From Campylobacter concisus (lineage in GTDB: Bacteria; Campylobacterota; Campylobacteria; Campylobacterales; Campylobacteraceae), in assembly GCF_003049085.1 (NCBI RefSeq), contig NZ_PIQX01000001.1:62001-126000 (forward strand): DNA of 64,000 nucleotides, in the 5' to 3' direction. The position numbers and the translations under genes are program-made. Positions 56,193 to 64,000 of this stretch are shown one piece after another; within the stretch, counting starts at the first letter, position 1; the number at the start of each line of letters is the position of its first letter. The notes under the pieces are model-generated. The model did no database searches. It was not told where the DNA came from and saw nothing but the letters and a program-made list of their open reading frames with translations.

Positions 56193-58121
56193 TTACTCCC
56201 TTGAAAGCGCATCTATTGGATTTAGTTTTGAGGCATTTTTGGCTGGCATGTAGCCAAAGATGATACCAATTGCCATCGACGTAACAAGTGCAAGCACGAT
56301 CGAGCCATTTGAAAAGATCATGCTAAAGCCATCTAAAAAGTTGTTAAATATGTAGCCGATCGCGTAAGAAAAGGCTATGCCAATAGCTCCGCCGATAAGG
56401 CAAAGTAGCACCGCCTCTATCAAAAACTGCTGCAAGATGTTGCTCTGCCTAGCTCCGATTGCCATTTTGATACCTATCTCTTTGGTACGCTCGGTGACTG
56501 AGACTAGCATGATATTCATCACGCCTATACCACCAACTACTAGTGAAACTACGGCTATGCTTGAGATGAGAAGGCGCATGGTTGAAATCGTCTCTTCGAT
56601 AGTTTGCTTGATGCTATCAGAATTCCTTGTAAAGAAGTCTTTTTTGCCGTGTTTTATCGTTAAAAGATCGGTTAGGCTCTTTTCTGCGATTTGAGCATTT
56701 ACGCTTTCATTTACTTTTACGGTTATTGAGCTAATAAATTTATCGCCCGTTATCTTGTTTATCACAGTCGTGTATGGAGCATAAATTTTAAGCGAGCTAG
56801 CATCACCGACTTTAAACTCATCTTTTTGCAAAACGCCTATAATGCGAAGTGGCTTTTTATTAAAAAGTATGATCTTGCCGATCGGATCTTCGTTTTTAAA
56901 TATACTGTTTTTGGTGTTTTGGTCTATTAGTGTGACAGAATCTGAGTTTAAAACCTCGTCGTCATCGTAAATTCTTCCTTTTTCTAGCTTTAGTCCATTT
57001 ACATCAAAGCTCCCTACTCCACCGCCCTTTAGTGTCGCTGTTAAGGAGATATTTTCATACGTTAGTACGCCTGAAGTACTTGTATTTGGAGTGACTGAGT
57101 CCAGAAATGACTGCTTTGAGAGCATATTTGCGTCACTTATAGAGAGCGTTTTTACCCTACCTGAGAGCATATCGCCAAAGCCTTTTCCTGGCATGATATC
57201 GATCGTATTTGTGCCGATCTTTCTAATGCCAGCTAAAATTTGCTCCTGTGAGCCTTTGCCAAGAGCTACGACGCTAATGACCGCCGTGATGCCAATAATA
57301 ATACCAAGCATAGTAAGAAGCGATCTTAGTTTATGAGCTAGCATCGCATTTACCGACATTTTAAAGCTTTCAATTAGCTGATCTTTATAATAGGTAAATT
57401 TACTTTTTTCTGGCTGAGTTTGCTTTTTGTCCTCAAAAATTTCACTATTTTTTATATTATCACTTACGATGTTGCCATCTTTTATCTCGATCACACGACT
57501 CGCGTACTCGGCGATCTTTGGATCGTGCGTGACGATGATGATGGTATGACCTTTTTTATAAAGATCAACTAAAATTTCCATCACCCTTAGCCCACTTTTG
57601 CTATCAAGCGCGCCTGTTGGCTCATCAGCCAAGATGATCTCGCCGCCATTCATCAGTGCCCTTGCTATGGAGACCCTTTGCTGTTGTCCGCCTGAGAGTT
57701 TATTTGGTAAATTTTTTGCTTTTTCGCTAAGGCCAAGAGAGTCTAAAATCTCCATCCCTCTTTTCTCTCGGTCGCTCTTATTTGCCCCTGCGTAAATGCT
57801 AGGAAGTGCGACGTTTTCAAGAGCATTCATTGTGCTAAGCAGATTATATCTTTGAAAGATAAAGCCAAATTTATCTCGTCTAAGCTTAGCAAGCGAGTCG
57901 CTATCAAATTTTGATATATCTTTGCCCTCTAGCAAGTACTGCCCGCCACTTGGGCTATCAAGGCAACCAAGGATGTTCATAAGAGTTGATTTACCAGAGC
58001 CAGATTGACCGATGATAGCTATAAATTCGCCCTTTTTTATCTCTAAATTTATGCCATGAAGAATTTTTATCTCATTATCGCCTAGCTTAAAGCTTTTTGT
58101 GATATTTTTTAGACTTATCAC
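56193..58121 (-). CDS. macB: MacB-type ABC exporter
   Basis: Fused ATPase and permease of the MacAB export pump. The N-terminal ATPase (about 1-230) has Walker A GQSGSGKST (about 37-45), signature LSGGQQQRVSIARAL and Walker B IILADEPTGALDS. One helix near 265-290 leads to the large periplasmic domain, and the last three helices form the FtsX domain (GGIGVMNIMLVSVTERTKEIGIKMAIGAR). It has 642 residues. It starts at the base after the macA stop. The substrate, in other bacteria macrolides, toxins or lipoproteins, is unknown here. Confidence 0.94.
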   Translation of the reverse strand: MISLKNITKSFKLGDNEIKILHGINLEIKKGEFIAIIGQSGSGKSTLMNILGCLDSPSGGQYLLEGKDISKFDSDSLAKLRRDKFGFIFQRYNLLSTMNALENVALPSIYAGANKSDREKRGMEILDSLGLSEKAKNLPNKLSGGQQQRVSIARALMNGGEIILADEPTGALDSKSGLRVMEILVDLYKKGHTIIIVTHDPKIAEYASRVIEIKDGNIVSDNIKNSEIFEDKKQTQPEKSKFTYYKDQLIESFKMSVNAMLAHKLRSLLTMLGIIIGITAVISVVALGKGSQEQILAGIRKIGTNTIDIMPGKGFGDMLSGRVKTLSISDANMLSKQSFLDSVTPNTSTSGVLTYENISLTATLKGGGVGSFDVNGLKLEKGRIYDDDEVLNSDSVTLIDQNTKNSIFKNEDPIGKIILFNKKPLRIIGVLQKDEFKVGDASSLKIYAPYTTVINKITGDKFISSITVKVNESVNAQIAEKSLTDLLTIKHGKKDFFTRNSDSIKQTIEETISTMRLLISSIAVVSLVVGGIGVMNIMLVSVTERTKEIGIKMAIGARQSNILQQFLIEAVLLCLIGGAIGIAFSYAIGYIFNNFLDGFSMIFSNGSIVLALVTSMAIGIIFGYMPAKNASKLNPIDALSRE

Positions 58122-59315
58122 TTAAAACTTCTTATTTTCTTTTTCGATCATCTTGGCTATTTCGCTTGCTGAGCCTTGTGATGTGATGATCTCATCACCC
58201 TCATTCACACCGCTAATGATCTGCGTATCGAGGTTGTCTTTTATGCCGGTTTTGACCGCTGTTTTTACCGCTTTGCCATCTTTTAAAACATAGACAAATG
58301 TGCCGTTTTCATCTCTTTTGATGCCGATGCTTGGTACGATGATAGCGTCCTTTACATTTGCTATTAAAAGCTCATTTTGTGTTGTCATGCCTATTCTTAA
58401 AATTTTATCTTTATTTTCAACTATGCTTTGCGCGTAATAATAAACAGCTGAGTTGCTTGAAGTGCTTGAGCTTGTGGATTTGCTACTACTGCTAGAGCCA
58501 TAGCTACCATCGCTTAATGTCGTTAAGCCAGGGTCGATTGAGCTAACCGTTGTTTGAAATTTTTTCGTTGGCTCAGATAGGATTGAGTATTCAACTGGTG
58601 TGCCAACCTTTATCTTTGTGATGTCACCCTCAGCTATTTGCATCTTCATCTTGACATAGCTAAGATCTGCGATCTTTACGATAGTTGGAGTAGTTTGATT
58701 GGCATTTACAGTCTGTCCCTCTTCGACCTGCACGCTTACTATTATGCCATCTCTTGGGGCGGTGATCTTTGTGTAGCCTAAATTTATCTTGGCCGTACTT
58801 AGCTCTATATTTGTCTGCTTTATCTGAGCCTCGAGCTCCTTTATCTTGGCACTATTTGCGCTATAAGTATTTTTTGCGCTTTCAAATTCTTGTTTTGAAG
58901 TGGCGTTTTTGGCAAAAAGTGCATTTTCTCTATCAAACTGCGTTTTTGCAATGTTTAGAGCCACTTTTGCGCTTTCAAGCTGGGCTTTATAGATAGCAAG
59001 CTGTGCTTCTTTATTATCGATGTTATTTTGCTGAGTCGAGCTATCGATACTTGCGATCATATCGCCTTTTTTGACCTGATCTCCAAGCTTAACGTAGAGC
59101 TTTTTTATCTGGCCGCTCACCTGTGCGCCCACATCAACTAGCTCGGTAGCAAAAATTTCTCCAGTCGCATCGACTTTTTTACTGAATGAACCTTTCTTTG
59201 CCTTTTTGGTGATAAATTCCACCTTTTCATCTTTTATCTTAAAAAAATTATCATAGATAAAATATCCACCGACGCCTAAAATAAGCAGGATTATTAAAAT
59301 TTTAGATTTTTTCAT
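58122..59315 (-). CDS. macA: MacA-type membrane fusion protein
   Basis: Periplasmic adaptor linking MacB to the outer-membrane channel. An N-terminal anchor helix (KILIILLILGVGGYFIY) is followed by the lipoyl half (ATELVDVGAQVSGQIKKLYV), a long alpha-hairpin (about 100-175), the second lipoyl half (ITAPRDGIIVSVQVEEGQTV) and beta-barrel domains. A serine-rich insertion near 275-290 is low complexity. The start is the ATG ending at 59315, with AGAGAAG upstream; the upstream alternative at 59342 adds nine residues. It has 397 residues. First gene of the operon. Confidence 0.93.
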   Translation of the reverse strand: MKKSKILIILLILGVGGYFIYDNFFKIKDEKVEFITKKAKKGSFSKKVDATGEIFATELVDVGAQVSGQIKKLYVKLGDQVKKGDMIASIDSSTQQNNIDNKEAQLAIYKAQLESAKVALNIAKTQFDRENALFAKNATSKQEFESAKNTYSANSAKIKELEAQIKQTNIELSTAKINLGYTKITAPRDGIIVSVQVEEGQTVNANQTTPTIVKIADLSYVKMKMQIAEGDITKIKVGTPVEYSILSEPTKKFQTTVSSIDPGLTTLSDGSYGSSSSSKSTSSSTSSNSAVYYYAQSIVENKDKILRIGMTTQNELLIANVKDAIIVPSIGIKRDENGTFVYVLKDGKAVKTAVKTGIKDNLDTQIISGVNEGDEIITSQGSASEIAKMIEKENKKF

Positions 59316-59369
59316 CGCTTCTCTTTGTAAAAAATTGGTCAATTTTACTTAATAAGATTAAAATTCTCT

Positions 59370-61403
59370 TTAAACTTCCTCTTTCGCCATGCCAGCCTCT
59401 ATCAAAAACCTACTTGGCTGATAATTCACTTTCTTTATCTTGTCGTATTTTGCATAACTTAGATATAGCTCATCTTTAGCCCTAGTTACTGCCACATAAA
59501 AGAGTCGTCTTTCTTCTTCTAGGCTGCCACCCATGCCCATTAGCTTTAAATTTGGAAAGCGGTTTTGCGCGAGATCGACGATAAAGACTTGATCAAATTC
59601 AAGCCCCTTGCTCGCATGCACGCTAAGCAAGCTAACGCCCTGCCCTTCGCTCATCTCGTTGCTTCCAAGAGCTAAGAAGTTGTAAAATTTACTGATATCT
59701 TGATATTTTTTAGCTAGTTCGCTTAGCACCACGCTCTTTGCCATTATGCGCTCTTTGACCTCTTCTTTGAGTGCCAGATCGACGTTGCCATTTTTTAGAG
59801 TTGCCCTTTTTGTGCTGATGTTTTCAACGATTAACGAGTAAATTTTGCTAGTTTTTATCTCATTTATCATCGTGGCTGGCTTTGAGACGTTTCTCATGCC
59901 TCTTAAAAAGTTGTAAATTTCATATAAAAACTGCGCCCCACTCTCGCTTAGCTTTTGTAGTTTTAGCACAGGATGACCTAAGAATTTATCACTAAAGCCA
60001 AGTTTAGAAAACCTTGAGATTTCGGCAAATTCGTCAAGGTCGTCAAAAAGTCCTAGCTGGTAGTTTCGCCTTTTGTTTGATGAGATATTTACGCTCTCAT
60101 CTGGCTCAAGGATCCCTTTTATCAAATTTCCATGCCCAAGCTTCAGTAGCGCGTCAAAAATTTCTTTGCTAACTGCGCTGCCAACGCCCTTTGCGTATTC
60201 GCAGATGTGGATAAATGCCATTATATCTTTTGGATTGACATAAATTCCCATGATGTCGATGAGTGCCTTGATCTCACGGCTCTCAAAGAAGCTCACCCCG
60301 CCCTTTCGCTTTGAGCCGATGCCTCGCTCTTTTAGCGCGACCTCGATGCCATCAGCTGATGAGTTATTTCTAAAAATTATGGCGATATTTTCTCTATTAA
60401 ATGGCGAAAGTGAGATGATATCAGCGATATTTTGATACTGATCAAAAAGCTCGTTATAGACGAGCAGCCTTGGAGGCTTGAAATTTCCCTCGCGGCTAAC
60501 TGTGAGGTGCTTTTCATAAAGCCTTGGATTGTTATTTATGACCTTGTTTGCAAGGGCAAGTATGCTCGAGCTTGAGCGGTAATTTACATTTAAAGCGTAG
60601 ATATTTGCGTTTGGGAAGCGATCTTTAAACGAGCCTATGATCTCGATATTTGCGCCGTTAAATGCGTAGATGCTCTGGTCAAAATCGCCCACGCAAAAGA
60701 GGCTCTTTGTTTTAAATGCATCTATTAGGCTGCCTTGAAGCGTGTTTGTGTCTTGATACTCATCGATCAAAATTTCATCATAAGCTAAATTTGCCCCATT
60801 TTTTAGCTCATCTCGCATTTTTATCAGAAGATCGTTAAAATCAGCGTAAGAAAATTTAGCCTTTTCAGCTTCAAACTCCTCTAAAACATCTTCATAAATT
60901 TCGGCATAAACGCCCTGCTCTTCGCTCTTCTCACTTATCCATTTGCCAAATGTTGTGCCTTGCTCGCTGTTTTGAAAGAGTGAGTAAAGGTCGTATAGAT
61001 AGGCTCCGCCGTAAGGCTTGACGTCGCTTAAATGGTAAAATTTACGCCTCTCAACAAGACTTTTTAAAAGCGTCTTTAGCTCGCTTGGCTGCTTTAGCGT
61101 GACGCCTTTATCAAGGCTTTTTAAAAGCGAAAATGAGACTGAGTGGAAGGTGCCTGCGGTGATTTTGGAGGTGATTTGTTTGTCAAAATACCTATTTAAG
61201 CGCTCTATCATCTCGCTGGCTGCTTTGTTGGTAAATGTTAGAAGCAAAATTTTCTCTGGCTTTACGCCTAAATTTAAAAGATGAGCGATGCGAGCGACAA
61301 TCGTGCTAGTCTTGCCAGTGCCAGCTGAAGCGATGATGAGATTGTGTCCAAATGGCGCAGTTGCGGCGGTGTATTGTTCTTTGTTTAACCTAGATAAGGG
61401 CAT
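59370..61403 (-). CDS. UvrD/Rep/PcrA-like DNA helicase
   Basis: Superfamily 1A 3'-5' helicase for repair or replication restart. Motifs in order are: Q motif LNKEQYTAATA (about 6-16), Walker A ASAGTGKT (25-32), Ia TFTNKAASEM, II ILIDEYQDTN, III CVGDFDQSIYAFNGA, IV NYRSSSSILAL, V LLSVHASKGLEFDQVFIVDL and VI EERRLFYVAVTRAKDELYLSY. It has 677 residues. The order of family membership (UvrD, Rep or PcrA) is not decided by motifs alone. It lies divergent from pbpC, with 65 nt between the starts. Confidence 0.93.
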   Translation of the reverse strand: MPLSRLNKEQYTAATAPFGHNLIIASAGTGKTSTIVARIAHLLNLGVKPEKILLLTFTNKAASEMIERLNRYFDKQITSKITAGTFHSVSFSLLKSLDKGVTLKQPSELKTLLKSLVERRKFYHLSDVKPYGGAYLYDLYSLFQNSEQGTTFGKWISEKSEEQGVYAEIYEDVLEEFEAEKAKFSYADFNDLLIKMRDELKNGANLAYDEILIDEYQDTNTLQGSLIDAFKTKSLFCVGDFDQSIYAFNGANIEIIGSFKDRFPNANIYALNVNYRSSSSILALANKVINNNPRLYEKHLTVSREGNFKPPRLLVYNELFDQYQNIADIISLSPFNRENIAIIFRNNSSADGIEVALKERGIGSKRKGGVSFFESREIKALIDIMGIYVNPKDIMAFIHICEYAKGVGSAVSKEIFDALLKLGHGNLIKGILEPDESVNISSNKRRNYQLGLFDDLDEFAEISRFSKLGFSDKFLGHPVLKLQKLSESGAQFLYEIYNFLRGMRNVSKPATMINEIKTSKIYSLIVENISTKRATLKNGNVDLALKEEVKERIMAKSVVLSELAKKYQDISKFYNFLALGSNEMSEGQGVSLLSVHASKGLEFDQVFIVDLAQNRFPNLKLMGMGGSLEEERRLFYVAVTRAKDELYLSYAKYDKIKKVNYQPSRFLIEAGMAKEEV

Positions 61404-61468
61404 TGTTTCCTCTTTTTTAAAAAGGGCTAATTATAGCTACTTAAACTTTAACAGCTATAATCACGCCG

Positions 61469-63637
61469 ATGAAAAAGTTTAAATTTATAAAATTTCTTGC
61501 CCTATTTTTTGCTCTAATGGTCGCTATTTTTTTGATGCTTGATCAAATTTATCCACTAAATTTAGACGCGCTTAAAAAAGACGAAGCCAAAATTTTGCTT
61601 GATAAAAATGGCGAGATCATAAATATGAAGCTTAGTAGCGACGGAATTTGGAGATTTCACGAGCAAAGCTTTCCAAACTCGCTAAAACAATGCGTCGTTC
61701 TCTTTGAAGATAGATACTTTTACTACCATTTTGGCGTAAATTTTGCCTCCATTTTTAGAGCATTTTTCCACAACCTAAGAAGCGACAACCGCATAGGAGC
61801 TAGCACTATCACGATGCAAGTAGCAAGAATGCTTGAGCCAAGTGATAGGAGCTATAAAAATAAGATAAGAGAAATTTTTAGAGCATTTCAGCTCGAGCTT
61901 CACTTTAGCAAGGATGAAATTTTAAATTTATACCTAAATTTAGCCCCATATGGCGGCAATATCGAGGGTGCAAAGGCGGCAAGCTTCTTTTACTTTGGTA
62001 AGGAGCTAAACGAGCTTAGCTACGCTCAGGCCGCACTTTTAAGCACAATACCAAAAAATCCAAATAAGAATAGACTTGACCGCGTCTCAAACATAAACGC
62101 CCTAAAAAACAGGGTCATAAAGATGCTTTATAAGGCAAATTTAATTGATCTTAGCGCATTTAAAAGAGCGCAAGCCGAGCCATTTAAAAATGTAAGAGCA
62201 AAGGCTATCGTAACCGCGGAAGATTATGCAAATGTCGCTTTTAAAAACCAAATTTCAAAGGCGAGTTTGGATCTAAATTTACAAAAAGATATGCTTAAAA
62301 TTTTAAAAGATACGATGTTTTCGCTAAAGGCTAAAAATGCAAACAACGCAGCAGCCGTGGTCATTGATAATAAAAAAATGAGTGTTGCTGCCTTCATCGG
62401 CTCGCATGATGAGCATGCGCGTGACGGCAAAAACTCAGCCCTAAATATGAAGCGAAACACCGGCAGCACGCTAAAGCCTTTTATCTACTCGCTTGCGCTT
62501 GATAGCGGGCTTATCACGCCAAATTCGCAGTTAATTGATACGCAAATTTATATAAAAGAGTATGCCCCAAAGAATTTTAGTAATGATTTTTTAGGTATCG
62601 TAAGCGCAAAAGATGCTCTAAATTTCAGCCTAAATATCCCGGTTATAAATTTAAACTTAAAACTAAAAGACAATTCGCTTTACGAACTACTTGAAAAGGT
62701 AAATTTAGTAGATGAAGATAAAGAGTATTATGGAGCTTCTATAACGCTTGGAAGTGCTGAAATGAGCCTGCTTGATCTTGCTCATCTTTATACTATTTAT
62801 GCAAATGACGGCATTTATAGGCCGCTTGAGTTTGCTGGCAAAAACTACAAAAATGAGGAGAAAAATGTAACTCTCATTTCACCTCAAAGTGCCTATTTAA
62901 CCGCTAAAATGCTAAGTGAAGCCTCAAGATCATATCTAAAAAATGCTTGGCAATACGCCCAAAACACGCCAAAGATCGCTTTTAAAACAGGCACAAGCGC
63001 AAACTCACGTGATCTTTACGCAATAGGCGTTGATGAAAATTACACAATTGCTATTTGGATTGGAAATTTTAATGCTAGCAAAACTGATAAACTAACAGGA
63101 CTAAATGACGTATCAAAGAGCCTTTTTGATATGTTTAAGATAATCGCTCAAAAAGAGAAGTTAAGATTTATGAGTGAGCCAGATGGCATTGAAAAAGTGC
63201 CAACCTGCCTTGATGCCTTTAACTATGAAAAGTGTAAAAAAATGGCACTTGATGATAGGATAAAGGGTGTAGATTTAAAGGATAAATGTGAAAGTTTAAG
63301 GGGTGAAGAGCTTGATTTTTTGGTTAAAAATGAGCTTTTGGATAAAGATGAGATACAAAAAAGTCCTTGTGCTGAAATTTTTAAAGACAAAAAGCCAGTT
63401 TTTGCCTATCCGTATGACAATGAAGAGATAGTGACAGATGAAAATATTACACAAGTTATGGTAAAATGCTACGCGTTTTTAGGCGATGAAATTTACCTAA
63501 AAATAGATGATTTGAACTTTTCTAAGATAGAAAATGCAAGCGAAAAAAAGTTTGATCTAACTCTTGGCGAGTACAGCATAAAATGCCTTGATCAAAACTC
63601 AAATCAAAGTGAAATAACAATAAAAATAAGGAGATAA
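61469..63637 (+). CDS. pbpC: Penicillin-binding protein 1C
   Basis: Bifunctional peptidoglycan synthase. A transmembrane anchor (residues 7-25) is followed by a glycosyltransferase GT51 domain with the catalytic Glu in FEDRYFYYHFG (about residue 80) and IGASTITMQVARML. A transpeptidase domain has SxxK as STLK (about 332), SLN in ALNFSLNIPV and KTGTS (about 505). The C-terminal BiPBP_C region (about 620-722) is typical of PBP1C. It has 722 residues. The next gene, a YfhM-like alpha-2-macroglobulin, begins one base later, a conserved pairing. Confidence 0.93.
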   Translation: MKKFKFIKFLALFFALMVAIFLMLDQIYPLNLDALKKDEAKILLDKNGEIINMKLSSDGIWRFHEQSFPNSLKQCVVLFEDRYFYYHFGVNFASIFRAFFHNLRSDNRIGASTITMQVARMLEPSDRSYKNKIREIFRAFQLELHFSKDEILNLYLNLAPYGGNIEGAKAASFFYFGKELNELSYAQAALLSTIPKNPNKNRLDRVSNINALKNRVIKMLYKANLIDLSAFKRAQAEPFKNVRAKAIVTAEDYANVAFKNQISKASLDLNLQKDMLKILKDTMFSLKAKNANNAAAVVIDNKKMSVAAFIGSHDEHARDGKNSALNMKRNTGSTLKPFIYSLALDSGLITPNSQLIDTQIYIKEYAPKNFSNDFLGIVSAKDALNFSLNIPVINLNLKLKDNSLYELLEKVNLVDEDKEYYGASITLGSAEMSLLDLAHLYTIYANDGIYRPLEFAGKNYKNEEKNVTLISPQSAYLTAKMLSEASRSYLKNAWQYAQNTPKIAFKTGTSANSRDLYAIGVDENYTIAIWIGNFNASKTDKLTGLNDVSKSLFDMFKIIAQKEKLRFMSEPDGIEKVPTCLDAFNYEKCKKMALDDRIKGVDLKDKCESLRGEELDFLVKNELLDKDEIQKSPCAEIFKDKKPVFAYPYDNEEIVTDENITQVMVKCYAFLGDEIYLKIDDLNFSKIENASEKKFDLTLGEYSIKCLDQNSNQSEITIKIRR

Positions 63638-63638
63638 A

Positions 63639-64000
63639 ATGTGGCAAAAAGTAGCGCTTCTAGCACTTTTGGGAATGACAAATTTATATGCTTTGAGCCT
63701 AAATGGCGCTGCGCAGATAAAATCGCCCCTAAGCGTAGAGTTTGGGCTAGAAGATAAAGTCGATAAAAATTTTGTTGGTATGCTAAGCGATAAAAAGCTA
63801 CTTTTGTGCCAACCAGCATTAAATGGTACGGTTAGATTTAATAATCAAAGCTTGCTACTTTTTACAAAAGATATGCATGCTGGTTTGGATTATAGCTGCA
63901 AGCTTGAAAATGGAAGCACTGCTAGTTTTGCCACGAAAGAATTTGAGCTAACAAAGATAGAAAAAATAAGCGATAGCAAATATATACTTAAATTTAATGA
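63639..64000 (+). CDS. Alpha-2-macroglobulin family protein (YfhM-like), 3' end outside window
   Basis: The first 120 codons of a gene cut by the window edge. ATG at 63639 has AAGGAGAT just upstream. The signal peptide (WQKVALLALLGMTNLYALS, about residues 1-19) is followed by SPLSVEFGLEDKVDKNFVG and a beta-rich start. Position directly after pbpC matches the conserved pbpC-yfhM pair, where the alpha-2-macroglobulin is thought to trap proteases in the periplasm while PBP1C repairs the wall. The thioester motif, if any, lies beyond the window, so the family call rests mainly on context. Confidence 0.7.
   Translation, partial: MWQKVALLALLGMTNLYALSLNGAAQIKSPLSVEFGLEDKVDKNFVGMLSDKKLLLCQPALNGTVRFNNQSLLLFTKDMHAGLDYSCKLENGSTASFATKEFELTKIEKISDSKYILKFN

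Overview
This is a low-GC, gene-dense segment of a Campylobacterota chromosome, most likely a Campylobacter of the hydrogen-using oral/gut group (C. concisus or C. curvus type). The evidence is the gene content: a membrane-bound uptake [NiFe]-hydrogenase with HydE, a monomeric NADP-isocitrate dehydrogenase, OorDABC, the Tat-exported methylmenaquinol:fumarate reductase MfrABE, and a plsC / SH3b protein / purQ / purS / purC / ctpA / clpB block whose order resembles Campylobacter jejuni from memory. The species is an inference; no rRNA or tRNA is present to test it.

Layout. 1-4270: the end of lpxD, then pta-ackA on the minus strand (acetate overflow and ATP formation) and flgH behind a sigma-54-type promoter. 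4614-18850: hydrogenase locus, hydABCDE-hypF, nikR, an nhaA relic, a DUF2157/GDYXXLXY membrane pair, then hypBCDEA. 19075-22558: a long AsmA/YhdP-like envelope protein and mltG, divergent with overlapping 5' ends. 22642-28544: icd-mdh-oorDABC, the oxidative 2-oxoglutarate/succinyl-CoA branch of the TCA cycle plus malate dehydrogenase. 28824-34687: a metal-chelate uptake locus (TonB-dependent receptor, methyltransferase, FecCD permease, ATPase, binding protein) whose first three genes are each broken while the last two are intact. 35084-38781: mfrABE. 38932-40788: htpG. 41036-43012: a chemoreceptor. 43158-48043: plsC, an SH3b protein, purQ-purS-purC and ctpA. 48263-50836: clpB behind a consensus promoter overlapped by an HspR-like operator. 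50940-53973: pit, ppx/gppA and a YqeY protein. 54361-59315: macA-macB-tolC-like efflux operon with an unknown gene at its end. 59370-64000: a UvrD-like helicase, pbpC and the first part of a yfhM-like alpha-2-macroglobulin gene.

How the parts fit. Hydrogenase delivers electrons from H2 to menaquinone through HydC, and MfrABE can pass quinol electrons to periplasmic fumarate. Nickel supply is the shared constraint: NikR and a His-rich HypB are encoded here, and the decayed chelate-uptake locus could once have served metal acquisition. Two protein-quality genes, htpG and clpB, both carry HspR-like inverted repeats upstream.

Most of the window is conserved housekeeping DNA. I found no mobile element, CRISPR array or clearly new defence system. 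The points most worth following are the clustered lesions at 28824-32889, HydE as a probable degenerate HypF paralogue beside hypF, the HspR-like sites, and the membrane pair inside the hydrogenase locus.
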